A stretch of 64,000 nucleotides of DNA from Mycolicibacterium malmesburyense (GTDB taxonomy: Bacteria; Actinomycetota; Actinomycetes; Mycobacteriales; Mycobacteriaceae): contig NZ_CVTB01000291.1 in NCBI RefSeq assembly GCF_001050015.1, positions 80,087 to 144,086 of the forward strand, read 5' to 3'. Below, piece after piece: positions 50,788 to 60,188 of this stretch. The notes under the pieces were generated by a model. That model made no database searches, had not been told where the DNA came from, and saw only the letters and a list, made by a program, of their open reading frames with translations. The first letter of the stretch is position 1. Every line of letters begins with the position of its first letter. Position numbers and translations under genes: made by a program.

Positions 50788-51198
50788 TTGCACATCGACC
50801 TACAGACGTGTTTCGAGCTGGAGCAGGCCAAATCGAGATACTGCCGACTGTTGGACACCAAGGACTGGGCCGGATTGGCTGAGCTGATGACCGACGACAT
50901 CGTGTTCGATCTAGGCGGCGGCGATGAGGTGCCGCCGATCGTCGGACGCGACGCCACGCTCGAAGCAGTGCAGACGTCTGTGACAGATGCGGTCACGGTT
51001 CATCAGGTGCACAGCCCGGAGTTTCACCTCGACGAGGATGAGGCACTCGTGATCTGGGCGGCTCAAGAGCGAGTGAAGTGGAACAACGGGACGGGGTTGA
51101 CTGCCTACGGTCACTACCATGACCGATGGGTGCGACGCGACGGAGTGTGGCGTATCGCCGAGCTTCGGCTCACCCACCTTCTCATCGACGTCGACTGA
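50788..51198 (+). CDS. SnoaL-like (NTF2-fold) protein
   Basis: A 136-residue protein: helices FELEQAKSRYCRLLDTKDWAGL, then MTDDIVFDLGGG and a strand set ending VWRIAELRLTHLLIDVD. The TTG start has GAGGAG before it. It resembles the SnoaL_4 group with a conserved aspartate and histidine in the pocket region. It lies alone between the thiolase-like gene and the convergent mceF gene. Confidence 0.85.
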   Translation: MHIDLQTCFELEQAKSRYCRLLDTKDWAGLAELMTDDIVFDLGGGDEVPPIVGRDATLEAVQTSVTDAVTVHQVHSPEFHLDEDEALVIWAAQERVKWNNGTGLTAYGHYHDRWVRRDGVWRIAELRLTHLLIDVD

Positions 51199-51214
51199 TG
51201 GGGTCTCGCCGACG

Positions 51215-52933
51215 TCAACTGAGGCGGGGATAGGTCATGAGGTCCACCCAATTCTCGGCTATGGCCCTTTTAGCTGACCCACTGGCGTACAGGCTGATTC
51301 CGGCGTACGGGTCGAGAAACTTGCCGGTCGCCGGATCGTAGGTCGTCACGGCGGCGCCCGCCTGTGGTTGGGTTGCTCCCGCCAATCCGGCTTCAGCCGG
51401 TAACGGGTCGTTCCGGGGAGCGGGCGGCGCTGTGGGGCTTGGATCTACCGGAGCGGGCGGCGCCGACGGCCGGACGTATGGCGGGATCACCTGGTCGGGC
51501 GGCGGCTGAAATGGTAGAGGCGGTGGAGGAGGTCCGGGGGTCACCGGCGGGACCTGCGTCGGATACGGCGCGGTCAGTGCCGGCCCCGGCCCGGGCGGCA
51601 CACTTGGCGGAAGCTGTACGGCAGGAGGCCCGGGATCGTAGTCCGCTTGCGGCGGAATGTAGGGATACTTGTTCTGCGGCAGGGTCATCCGAGGATCGGT
51701 TACCGGTGTTCCCACGGGCACCGGCGGTCCACGCCATGGGTTGCTTCCGACCGGCACATAACCCCGCGGATCGCGGCAGAGTTGCACCGTCGGCGCCCGT
51801 TTGCCGGGGAATTCCTGGCAGGGATAGTTGCGTGCGCCGCGAACGACTGTCGGATCGTTGTGCGGGACCTTGCAGTACATGTCTTTGGGGACGTCGCGAA
51901 GCGTGGTGTCGGCGGGCGAACGTATTTCGGCCGGAGGCACGAACCCGGTGATACACGGCGGCGGATCACCGAAATTCAGCTTGAAGTCCGCCTTGGCGCC
52001 TTCGTCCGCCGGGTACTGATTGGCAATCGTGATGACCGCCGCGGCAAGGGCAGGCATGATCACCAGAACCTGTTCGATCGACTTGTGATAGATGACGCCA
52101 ACACGGCCGGCGTTGGCGAGGTTCGCGGCCAGCACCGGAAACGTGGGACGGATACCTTCAAAAAGGGCAGTTGCTTCGCCGGTGGCGCCGGGAGCCGACT
52201 GCAGAACGGCGCGTATCTGCGGGTCGGCTTCCCGAAGATGAGTCGTGAGGCGTGCGAGGCCATCTGCCACCGACCTGATGTTCTGCCCGGACGCACGCTG
52301 AGCGTCGAGCAGCGGTTGAGATCGTTCGATGAGCTCAATTGTCTCACCGGACGTGTTGTCGGCTTCCTCGATCAGCGACCGTGACGATTCGATGAGCCGT
52401 GCGAGCTCGGGACCCGACCCGTCGAAAGCTGTGAATGCCTCCCTCAATACGTCCCGCAACCGGCTTCGATCAAGCGAATCGACCAGGCTTTGCGCCTCGC
52501 GCAGCAGGCCGGCGATGTCGCCGCTGATGTGCGTGCGGTCGCGGTCGATGTGCCCATCGTCACCCAGGAAATCCGTGGACGCATCCGGCGGCGGCACCAG
52601 ATCGACGTACAGCTCGCCGATGGCCGACACACTCTTGACGTAGGCGTCGACGTCGTCGGGAACTTTCATGGCATCGTCGATCCGCATCTCGACCAGGACA
52701 TCGTTGTCGCGGGTCAGCGAGACCGATGTGACCTTGCCGATGGTCGTCCCGCGGTAGGCGACGTTCGCATTCGTATACAGACCGCCACTGGCCACGAAAT
52801 TGGCCGTCACGGTGTAGGTTCCGAGGCCGAACGCCTTCGGCAACTGCACGTAGAACACCGCGATCACGAACACACTGACGAGCGCGACCAGAGAGAAGAT
52901 GGTCAGTTGCAGGCGGACGAGGGGAGTGAGCAT
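51215..52933 (-). CDS. mceF: MceF-type mammalian-cell-entry family protein
   Basis: A 572-residue protein with one N-terminal membrane helix (LTIFSLVALVSVFVIAVFYV), an MlaD/MCE beta domain at about 30-110 and a long helical region to about 330. A Pro-rich C-terminal tail of about 150 residues follows. Mce proteins form a periplasmic tunnel that feeds lipids to a YrbE permease and an MceG ATPase. It is last of six mce genes, coupled to mceE by ATGA. Confidence 0.9.
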   Translation of the reverse strand: MLTPLVRLQLTIFSLVALVSVFVIAVFYVQLPKAFGLGTYTVTANFVASGGLYTNANVAYRGTTIGKVTSVSLTRDNDVLVEMRIDDAMKVPDDVDAYVKSVSAIGELYVDLVPPPDASTDFLGDDGHIDRDRTHISGDIAGLLREAQSLVDSLDRSRLRDVLREAFTAFDGSGPELARLIESSRSLIEEADNTSGETIELIERSQPLLDAQRASGQNIRSVADGLARLTTHLREADPQIRAVLQSAPGATGEATALFEGIRPTFPVLAANLANAGRVGVIYHKSIEQVLVIMPALAAAVITIANQYPADEGAKADFKLNFGDPPPCITGFVPPAEIRSPADTTLRDVPKDMYCKVPHNDPTVVRGARNYPCQEFPGKRAPTVQLCRDPRGYVPVGSNPWRGPPVPVGTPVTDPRMTLPQNKYPYIPPQADYDPGPPAVQLPPSVPPGPGPALTAPYPTQVPPVTPGPPPPPLPFQPPPDQVIPPYVRPSAPPAPVDPSPTAPPAPRNDPLPAEAGLAGATQPQAGAAVTTYDPATGKFLDPYAGISLYASGSAKRAIAENWVDLMTYPRLS

Positions 52934-54123
52934 CAGGGTTGGCCTGCAGACTGTGGATCGGGAGGATTGAGGGGCGGGATCTGGAACGGATCGGCAGCCT
53001 GCCCGGACAACGACGATGTCGCTCCGACGAGGTAATCGGGGACGGAGACGACTTCAGAAAGACGTTTCATGTTGGGATCGAGAGTGCTTGTCGTGAAGAA
53101 ATTCTCACCCATCCGCCGCACCGTGAGGTCAAACGTCGCGAAGACGTTGAGGAAGTCACCCCTGACCGCCCGCGGCAGTCCCTCGTTGAGCGGTATCGGA
53201 AACGCAGGCAGGATCGGCAACGCGTCGACGAGCGTTTCGGCGTTGTCGCTGAGAGCCTTGACCACGGCATAAGCGTGGACGAGATCAGCGGCGAAGTCCG
53301 CTTTCGTCTGGGCCAAGAGGGGGGCAGAGACGTCCGCGAGCCGCTTCAGAGCCGCAAAGGCATCAACGATGCGGTGGCCATTGTCGTTGAGTACGCGCGT
53401 GGCCGACGGGAGTGTCACCAGTGCGCGCTCGATCTTGTCCCTACCACCGGCGAGTCGACCTGCTAGGCGATTGACCTTCTCCATCGCCGTTGCGATGTCG
53501 TGCGCCTGAGCATTCAAACCTGCGGCCAATTCGGCGAGTCTGGGCAGGAACGCGGCGAACTGACCGGCGCGCCCGGCAATGGCAGCGTACGTCTCATCCG
53601 TAATATCCTGCAGCACACCGAGGTTACCGTTGTTGACGACGATAGCCAGGGACGACAGCACATCCTCGGTGCTCGGATAATTGCCGGTGTTTTCAATGCC
53701 GATTCGGGAATTCGGGCCCAGGGAGCCGATGGGTCGTTCGGCGACGGGTTCGGCCAGTTCCAAATGCCGCGAGCCCAGCAGAGATGTTTGACCGACGGTC
53801 GCAGTGGCGTTGGCGGGCAGATGCACCGAGCCGTCGAGGGACAGCTGCACCAGCGCATAGAACGTGCCGTCGTCACGCTGCACGGGCTTGATACCTGACA
53901 CACTGCCGACGGTCACGTCGTCCACCTTGACGGGGGAATTCTGTGGCAGCGACGAAATATCGGGTAGCTCGACCGATACGGTGAACGAACCGTCGCCGTG
54001 GCCCGCGGTACCCGGCATGTTCAGTGAGTTCAACCCATTGAATTGGCATGCCGAAACCACCACCGCGAGGGACCCGATCGCCGTGGCTCGCCGCGCCCAT
54101 CTGTGAAGGTGTCGGTTGATCAT
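52933..54123 (-). CDS. mceE: MceE-type lipoprotein (LprK-like)
   Basis: A 396-residue protein with a lipoprotein signal: a basic start (MINRHLHRWARRA), a hydrophobic run and the lipobox VSAC with Cys26. Then comes an MCE domain (FTVSVELPDISSLPQNSPVK) and the helical needle region. The fifth gene of mce operons is typically a lipoprotein, so its identity is secure. ATG 54123 overlaps the mceD stop; the longer frame upstream is noncoding shadow. Confidence 0.92.
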   Translation of the reverse strand: MINRHLHRWARRATAIGSLAVVVSACQFNGLNSLNMPGTAGHGDGSFTVSVELPDISSLPQNSPVKVDDVTVGSVSGIKPVQRDDGTFYALVQLSLDGSVHLPANATATVGQTSLLGSRHLELAEPVAERPIGSLGPNSRIGIENTGNYPSTEDVLSSLAIVVNNGNLGVLQDITDETYAAIAGRAGQFAAFLPRLAELAAGLNAQAHDIATAMEKVNRLAGRLAGGRDKIERALVTLPSATRVLNDNGHRIVDAFAALKRLADVSAPLLAQTKADFAADLVHAYAVVKALSDNAETLVDALPILPAFPIPLNEGLPRAVRGDFLNVFATFDLTVRRMGENFFTTSTLDPNMKRLSEVVSVPDYLVGATSSLSGQAADPFQIPPLNPPDPQSAGQP

Positions 54124-55451
54124 CTGCCGGCTCCCGCCTGTCCGTCGGGCTGGTGGGGCGTGGTTGGCGCGTCCGGCACCATGAGCGAACTCAGATCGGC
54201 GTCGGGCGGTATTGATGGCGGAGTCACCCCGGGCAGCGGGTGCCATTGCAGTTGTGCAATCGGCGTCTGCGCTTTGGCTTCCGTCTGCGGTGTGTCATAG
54301 ATGATCTGCCCCTTGTACGCCGTGATGCTGGTTATCGGGCGAAACAGGAACGGCGGATAGTTCATCTGGAGCCGCTTGACCACCGGCGCCATCCGCTGAC
54401 GGCAGATTTCGGCGCGCTTGTAATTCTCTGGCGTCTCCGCGGTCTCGAACATTCCCGCGCACATCAGTTGTACCGGGTTTCCGAAATTGGGCAACGTCAC
54501 GATTCCCGCCAACGACGCCTGGGCCGGATTGTAGATGTTGTAGAAGTTGGCCAGCGCCGTCGGCGCCAGGTGCAGAACTTGCTCGATATCGTCGCTGCGT
54601 TCGTTCAGCAGGCTGGTGAAGTCGGCGAGTCGGTCGATCTGGCCGATCAATGCGTCGTTGTTGTCACTGAGCAGGCCCCGGACGTCGGAGAGTGCATTGT
54701 TCAGAGAGGCCAGCGCTTGATCGATGTCGAGGGAACTGTCCGCAAGCACCTGAGACACTGAGGCGACGTGAGATGTGAACGCCACGATCTGTTCATTACT
54801 CTCCGCCAGGGCGTTCACCACGATGTGCAGGTTCTTCACGGTGTCGAAGATGTCGGCACGCGAATCGCCGAGACGCCCTGCCACTTGCGATAGTTCACGG
54901 ACTGCACTTCTGAATGACTCACCGGAACCGTCGAAAGTGTCTGCGGCTTGGTTGATCAACTCGCTCAGTGGCCCCTGCGCCGAGCCTGGTTTGGGCCCAA
55001 GCTGCGCGGACAACTTGGTCAGTTCGTCCTTGACCTGATCCCATTCGATCGGTACCGCGGTCCGATCGAGTCCAACGACTGCGTTGTCGGACAGCGTCGG
55101 GCCGCCGTCGTAGATCGGCGCGAATTCCACAAACCGAGCGGAGACCAGATTCGGCGAAACGATGAGCGCGGCGGCATCGGCCGGAATGGGGACTCCCGCC
55201 TCGACACTCATCGCCACCCTGGTGTGCTCTGGGCCTGGTTCGATTCCGGTGATCCGACCGACGGTGACTCCGGCAACCTTCACTTCGTCGCCGACGTACA
55301 GACCCACCGCCGAGGAGAACAAACCCGTGATGCTGCGCTGCTGCGCGCGCGGCCATACTGTGTACACCCCTGCAATGAGTGTCACGGTCAGCACCGCGGC
55401 GAGCACAGCCCTGGGCCATCGTCGGGGGTGGGCGAGTCCGAGCGCGGTCAT
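54120..55451 (-). CDS. mceD: MceD-type mammalian-cell-entry family protein
   Basis: A 443-residue protein: one N-terminal membrane helix (AVLAAVLTVTLIAGVYTVW), an MCE domain (ITGLFSSAVGLYVGDEVKV) and a long helical region. A Pro-rich tail ends it. It overlaps both neighbours by four bases. It forms part of the hexameric lipid tunnel with the other five Mce proteins. Confidence 0.92.
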   Translation of the reverse strand: MTALGLAHPRRWPRAVLAAVLTVTLIAGVYTVWPRAQQRSITGLFSSAVGLYVGDEVKVAGVTVGRITGIEPGPEHTRVAMSVEAGVPIPADAAALIVSPNLVSARFVEFAPIYDGGPTLSDNAVVGLDRTAVPIEWDQVKDELTKLSAQLGPKPGSAQGPLSELINQAADTFDGSGESFRSAVRELSQVAGRLGDSRADIFDTVKNLHIVVNALAESNEQIVAFTSHVASVSQVLADSSLDIDQALASLNNALSDVRGLLSDNNDALIGQIDRLADFTSLLNERSDDIEQVLHLAPTALANFYNIYNPAQASLAGIVTLPNFGNPVQLMCAGMFETAETPENYKRAEICRQRMAPVVKRLQMNYPPFLFRPITSITAYKGQIIYDTPQTEAKAQTPIAQLQWHPLPGVTPPSIPPDADLSSLMVPDAPTTPHQPDGQAGAGR

Positions 55452-56518
55452 GGCGTTTTCGGCCTGATCACGAGTCGCTCCCGAATGAATCCGCGGAGCA
55501 TGTCGGCCAGACTGTCGGGCAGCTTGCCCGGCTGGAAGTAGGTGTCCAACAGCACGCCGGCGACGGCAGGAGTCGGCACACCCCAGACGTTGACGGAAAA
55601 GCCCGGGCCGGACCCCACAACTTCACCCAGTGTCGTGGAGAAGGCAGGGAGCCGCTTGAGCGCCTCGTCGAGATGGGCGCGGCGGGAGTTAAGATTTTCG
55701 AGCACGAGGTTGAGCTTGACTAGCGCGGGACCGAATTCACGACGGTTGTCGGCGACGAACCCCGATATTTGCCGCGACACATCGCCGATTCCCGCGACGA
55801 GAGAGGCGAGCGCGGTGCGCTGTGCACTGAGCTCGGCGAACAGCGCGTTACCGTCGGTGATCAGCTGATTCAGTTGACGGGAGCGAGTGGCCAGGATGGC
55901 CGACAGCGACTTCGCGTGAGCCAGTAAATCGGCGAGATCCTCGTCGCGGGCGTTGATGCTGCGGGAAAGCGCGGTGACGCCGTCGAGTGCGCTACGCAGT
56001 TGGGGGGTGGCGTCACGCATCGTGGCGGTCAGAGTTTGCAGCGCGGTTTCGAAGGTGTCGGTGTCCAACTCGGCTGCGGAGTTTCCCAGATCCTGTAACG
56101 CGTCGGGCAGGGTGTACGGGGTAGTCGTGCGTCCGAGCGGCACGGTGTCGACCGACCCTGCACCACCCGGGGTGACCGCCAGGATCCGTTGACCGAGAAC
56201 GGTGTCGGTCTTGATCGCCACCAGCGTCTGGTCGCCGAGGCGCAGATCGCGGTCGACGGTGAAAATCACCTTTGCGGCGCGGGCGCTCACGTCGAGGTCG
56301 ACCGAGCTCACTTTGCCGACGTTGTATCCGTAGATCTGCACATCGCTGCCGCTGGTGACTCCGGCGGCGTTGGTGAAGTAAGCGGTGTAGACCTTTCCCT
56401 GCGGCATGAAGGGCAGTGTGGAGTAACCGAATGAAACGAGCACCAGCAGGATGACGAGAATGATCCCGAAAATGCCTGTGCGTAGGGGGTTTCGGCGACC
56501 CCGCTCCTCAACCGTCAT
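55448..56518 (-). CDS. mceC: MceC-type mammalian-cell-entry family protein
   Basis: A 356-residue protein with an N-terminal helix (GIFGIILVILLVLVSFGY), an MCE domain (YTAYFTNAAGVTSGSDVQIY) and a helical region. It lacks the Pro-rich tail that other MceC proteins often carry. ATG 56518 overlaps the mceB end by 11 bases. Confidence 0.92.
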   Translation of the reverse strand: MTVEERGRRNPLRTGIFGIILVILLVLVSFGYSTLPFMPQGKVYTAYFTNAAGVTSGSDVQIYGYNVGKVSSVDLDVSARAAKVIFTVDRDLRLGDQTLVAIKTDTVLGQRILAVTPGGAGSVDTVPLGRTTTPYTLPDALQDLGNSAAELDTDTFETALQTLTATMRDATPQLRSALDGVTALSRSINARDEDLADLLAHAKSLSAILATRSRQLNQLITDGNALFAELSAQRTALASLVAGIGDVSRQISGFVADNRREFGPALVKLNLVLENLNSRRAHLDEALKRLPAFSTTLGEVVGSGPGFSVNVWGVPTPAVAGVLLDTYFQPGKLPDSLADMLRGFIRERLVIRPKTP

Positions 56519-57539
56519 CGGAGCACCGTCCCTTTGACGAATCCGTCGGCCCGAGAAGCGGAATCAAGATGTCGCTCCCTGCGGGACCGTTTATCTTGAT
56601 CTTCACCGCGCAGAAGAAGATGTTGAAGAAGGCGCCGTATTGACCGAGCGCGCTGAGTCGCAGGTAGTTTTCGGCGAGGGGTTCGATCACGGCGTTGACC
56701 TCGTCTTTCCGGTCATCGAGAACGGTCGCCAGGGGGCGCGCATTTTCGATCACCCCCTGCAGCGGACGTCGCGACGAGGTCAACAGATCGGTGAGGTCGG
56801 CCTGCGCGGAGGCGAGCGGCTGGATCGCCCCGGCAATCGGGCCGCGACCCTCCGATAGGGTTGTGGTCAGTTGCTGCAGGTGATCGATACTCGTGTCCAG
56901 TTGTGCCCCTTTGTCATCGATCGATGTGAGTACGGTGTTGAGATTGTCGATGACTTCGCCGATCAACTGGTCGCGTCCCGCCAGCGTTCGGGTGAAGGAG
57001 TCGGTATCGGACAGGACCTTGGCCAAGGTGCCGCCGTTGCCTTGGAGTAGTTCGATGATCGCGTTGCTGACCTCGTTGACCTTGCTCGCGTCGAGGCCTT
57101 TGAGGACCGGGCGCAAACCGCCCAGCAGAGCGTCGAGATCCACTGCCGGCACGGTGTTCGAGCGCGGAATGGTACCGCCGGGCGCCAGCGGCCGCAGTTC
57201 CCCTGAGCCAGTCGAGATTTCGAGGTAGCGGTTGCCGACCAGATCTTCGTATCGGATCGCGGCACGGGTCGAGCTGTATATCCGGTATGTCTTGTCGATC
57301 GCGAACTCGACGTCGACATGGTCGCCGTTGATGGCGATGTCGGTGACGGACCCGACGGGGATGCCTGCGACACGTACGTCTTGGCCGGGCTTCAGGCGTG
57401 ACACCGAGTCGAACTCCGCACGATAGGACACTGTCGAGCCCAGCCGGAACTTCCCGAAGGTCACGACGAGAAGGCCGAGGACGAGCAGCATCACAACGGT
57501 GAAGGCTGCCACCTTCATGCCGAGTCGGTCCCTGGGCAT
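56508..57539 (-). CDS. mceB: MceB-type mammalian-cell-entry family protein
   Basis: A 343-residue protein starting MPRDRLGMKV, then a membrane helix (AAFTVVMLLVLGLLVVTFG), an MCE domain (YRAEFDSVSRLKPGQDVRV) and a helical region ending in the usual FFNIFFCAVKIK segment near the C-terminus. ATG 57539 overlaps the mceA stop by one base (TGATG). The open frame continues upstream inside mceA without similarity. Confidence 0.92.
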   Translation of the reverse strand: MPRDRLGMKVAAFTVVMLLVLGLLVVTFGKFRLGSTVSYRAEFDSVSRLKPGQDVRVAGIPVGSVTDIAINGDHVDVEFAIDKTYRIYSSTRAAIRYEDLVGNRYLEISTGSGELRPLAPGGTIPRSNTVPAVDLDALLGGLRPVLKGLDASKVNEVSNAIIELLQGNGGTLAKVLSDTDSFTRTLAGRDQLIGEVIDNLNTVLTSIDDKGAQLDTSIDHLQQLTTTLSEGRGPIAGAIQPLASAQADLTDLLTSSRRPLQGVIENARPLATVLDDRKDEVNAVIEPLAENYLRLSALGQYGAFFNIFFCAVKIKINGPAGSDILIPLLGPTDSSKGRCSDDG

Positions 57540-58738
57540 CAGTAATCGTCTCGCTCGGCATAGGCACCGTTGAACAGAAACTGGAACGTCGTCAGCGGAT
57601 CGAATTGCAGTTCGGTGTTGGGCTGGTAGGGAATGTAAGCGTTGTCCGTCACCAAGAACTGCGGCCGAAACCACGATCCGTTCTTCATCTTTCCTGGTAG
57701 ATTCGGCAACCCCCGACAATTGGGGCCGCCGGACGCGTTGACGATGGGCAGGCTCTCGGGGTAGGTGTACGGCGCGACGCCGGGAATGAAGAAGGCGTTC
57801 ATGAAAACCCCGGGCACAGTGCCGCCCCAAGCGGGAGCGAATTCCTTGAGCGTGGTCGCCAAACCGGCGAGCAGGCAACCCAATTGGGGGGAGTAGTCGC
57901 CCAGGACCTTCAATGGGGCCCGCAACCGCTGAATCGCGGCGATCAAGTCGCGCTGGGAGGGCTCGAGCACGTCCGATGCGGTGTTCCCCAGCCCGACCGC
58001 CGCCATCAACGTCGTAGCCAGGTTCTCCTGCTGGTCGACAATGGTGTTGCTGATCGAATCGGTGTTGTCGAACAAGGTCAGTAGGTCCGGCGTCGCCTCT
58101 GCGTAGATATCGGCGACTTCGCCCACCTTTTGGATTCCCGACTGGAGCGTGGGCAGGTGCGGGTTGAACGTTCCCATGTAGTCGGTGAACGTCGAGATCG
58201 TGGTCCCGATGTCCCTCCCGTTTCCGCGCAACCCTTCGCCGATTGCGGTCATGGTGGCGTTCAGCTCCACCGGATCGATCTTCTTCAGAGTGTTGACAAG
58301 CGTTTCAAAGAGTGTGTTGGCTTCCACGGCGACCTCGGCGGCATGCAGGTGTGAGTTGGCCGCGAGTGCGCTCTTGTCGGGGATCGTCGGGCTGAGGAAC
58401 TCAACGGATTTCGCGCCGAACACGGTGTTACTGGCGATACGGACGGTGACGTTGGAAGGGATGTAGTTCATCTGATCGCGGCGGATCTCCAATGTCAGTT
58501 CCGCCTGTGCCCCGTCGTATTCGATCGAGGACACTTTGCCGACTTCGACTCCCAGGTACTTGACCTTGGCGTCCCGGTCCATCACGAGACCGGCCCGCGC
58601 CGAGGTCACTGTGACGGTGTCGACGGGAATGAACGCCCCCGAGTAAGCAAGGTAAGTCAGCGATGAGATCACTGCGAACACCGCGGCCATGATGAGCGCC
58701 GCTATCCGCAGCGCTCTCTTGCGGTGGATCTTGATCAA
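57539..58738 (-). CDS. mceA: MceA-type mammalian-cell-entry family protein
   Basis: A 399-residue protein with a membrane helix at about 10-32 (RIAALIMAAVFAVISSLTYL), an MCE domain (VTVTSARAGLVMDRDAKVKY) and a Mce4-like C-terminal helical region. It starts at TTG 58738, 43 bases after the P450 stop on the same strand. yrbEA and yrbEB normally precede mceA; here they are absent and a P450 gene stands in that place. Confidence 0.9.
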   Translation of the reverse strand: MIKIHRKRALRIAALIMAAVFAVISSLTYLAYSGAFIPVDTVTVTSARAGLVMDRDAKVKYLGVEVGKVSSIEYDGAQAELTLEIRRDQMNYIPSNVTVRIASNTVFGAKSVEFLSPTIPDKSALAANSHLHAAEVAVEANTLFETLVNTLKKIDPVELNATMTAIGEGLRGNGRDIGTTISTFTDYMGTFNPHLPTLQSGIQKVGEVADIYAEATPDLLTLFDNTDSISNTIVDQQENLATTLMAAVGLGNTASDVLEPSQRDLIAAIQRLRAPLKVLGDYSPQLGCLLAGLATTLKEFAPAWGGTVPGVFMNAFFIPGVAPYTYPESLPIVNASGGPNCRGLPNLPGKMKNGSWFRPQFLVTDNAYIPYQPNTELQFDPLTTFQFLFNGAYAERDDY

Positions 58739-58781
58739 CGCCCGGCATCCTGCGCGGGATTCGGCGGGAGTTGAACCGTGA

Positions 58782-59996
58782 TCATCGGACTGCCAGTTCC
58801 AGACGTTCCAATCTGCGGACCAGGATGCTGGTCAGCCAGTCACCCACGTCGACAGCCTCGATCCAATCGGTCCGTTCGAGCAGCATGCCCAAGACGATCC
58901 GGGCCTCGAGCCGGGCAAGCGCTGCGCCCACGCAGAAATGAGCACCCTTGCCGAACGTGACGTGGCCCTTGCCGCTGCCGCGGTCGAGCCGGAACTCGTG
59001 CGGTGAATCGAATTGTGCGGCATCGCGATTGGCGGCGCCCCACAACAGCAGCAGATGTGAGTTGGCGGGGAGGTCGACCCCGCCCAGCGTGGTGTCGTGC
59101 AGGACGTGGCGGTAGTGGCCGCGGAATGGAGGCTCGTATCGCAGCGTCTCCTCGATGAAGGGCACCAGGAGGTCACGATCCTCGCGGACCTGTTTCTGTA
59201 TGTCGGGTTGGCTGACGAGAATCCATGCGGCGCTGCCGAGCAGCGAGGCCGTGGATTCCCCGGCGGCGCTGAAGAGCGTGAGCATGATGCTCAAGGCGAC
59301 CGGCTGTTCCACCTCGCCGGACGCGCAGCGCGCAGCGAGATCGCTGATCAGTCCCGGTTGTGGATCCCTGCCCGCCGCTTCGAAGTGTTCCAGCACATAG
59401 CCGCCGAGTTCCATTGCCGCCAGACCGGCGGCTTCGAGTTGCTCCGGGGTGACGATCCCGTCGAGCAACGTGGTGGTGGCGTATCCCAGCCTGATGAGTT
59501 TGTCCACATCGTCGTGGGGCAAGCCGAGCAGTTGAGCGACCACCTTCATCGGGAGACGGTTGGCGATGGCGCTCATCCATTCGATTCGTCCGTCGTCCAC
59601 CGACTCCGTCCACAGCTGGTGCGCAGTCTCCTCCGCGAACTCCTCGATCACCTGGACTCGTCTAGCCGACAGGTGCGGCAACAGAATCTTGCGATGCACG
59701 GCGTGTGCGGGGTCGTCTGCGGTGGCGAGCGCGTGCGCCGGGTCGCCGAGCGGCATCATCGGGAACGGGTTCACCGCGCCGCTGTGGTCGTAGACCACGG
59801 TTGCGGTGAGATTTGAGGAGAAATCCTGCACCCGGTTGGTCGCCTCGACGAGCGCGTCCCAGCCGCAGACCGCGTAGAAATCGGACTCACCGATGCGGTG
59901 CACCGGTGCTTCTGACCGCATCTGCTCGTAGAGCGGGTACGGGTCCTGGATGGCGGCATTTCCGAAGAATTGAGCAGGGTCATCCAAGATCGCCAC
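58782..59996 (-). CDS. Cytochrome P450 at the head of the mce operon
   Basis: A 404-residue P450. Heme loop FGKGAHFCVG with Cys355, I-helix AGEST (245-249) and EETLR for ExxR. GTG start at 59996. It is same-strand with mceA-F, 43 bases away, and divergent from the TetR gene at 60189. This arrangement suggests the P450 oxidises the lipid imported by this Mce system, and that both answer to the TetR protein. Confidence 0.93.
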   Translation of the reverse strand: MAILDDPAQFFGNAAIQDPYPLYEQMRSEAPVHRIGESDFYAVCGWDALVEATNRVQDFSSNLTATVVYDHSGAVNPFPMMPLGDPAHALATADDPAHAVHRKILLPHLSARRVQVIEEFAEETAHQLWTESVDDGRIEWMSAIANRLPMKVVAQLLGLPHDDVDKLIRLGYATTTLLDGIVTPEQLEAAGLAAMELGGYVLEHFEAAGRDPQPGLISDLAARCASGEVEQPVALSIMLTLFSAAGESTASLLGSAAWILVSQPDIQKQVREDRDLLVPFIEETLRYEPPFRGHYRHVLHDTTLGGVDLPANSHLLLLWGAANRDAAQFDSPHEFRLDRGSGKGHVTFGKGAHFCVGAALARLEARIVLGMLLERTDWIEAVDVGDWLTSILVRRLERLELAVR

Positions 59997-60113
59997 GGTC
60001 CTAGCGTTCGTCTCCTGATGGAGACCGTCAACGCCGCTGGCCGAAGTTGAAATGCCTCTCGTGGAGCAGCCGAACCTGGCCTTCTCACGAACGCGCCCTC
60101 ACCAGCGGCGTCC

Positions 60114-60148
60114 ATGAGAGAATCGGCGCTGTCCTTCTCATCCTGAGA
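60114..60148. promoter_or_regulatory. Possible operator of the divergent TetR regulator
   Basis: TCTCA (60136-60140), three bases, TGAGA (60144-60148) is a perfect small dyad. ATGAGA (60114-60119) and TCTCAT (60136-60141) form a second, wider one, and another TCTCA lies at 60083. It lies in the 192-base gap between the P450-mce operon and the TetR gene, the usual place for an autoregulatory site. It shares nothing with sites A-N. Confidence 0.4.
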
Positions 60149-60188
60149 GATAGAGCCCTGAGGCTGTCGGCGACAGGAGACGCGTGCG

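Noticed and set aside
51360..51720. Pro-rich segment of mceF as a separate gene or repeat element
   Set aside because: It is in frame with the MCE domain and such tails are common in Mce proteins.
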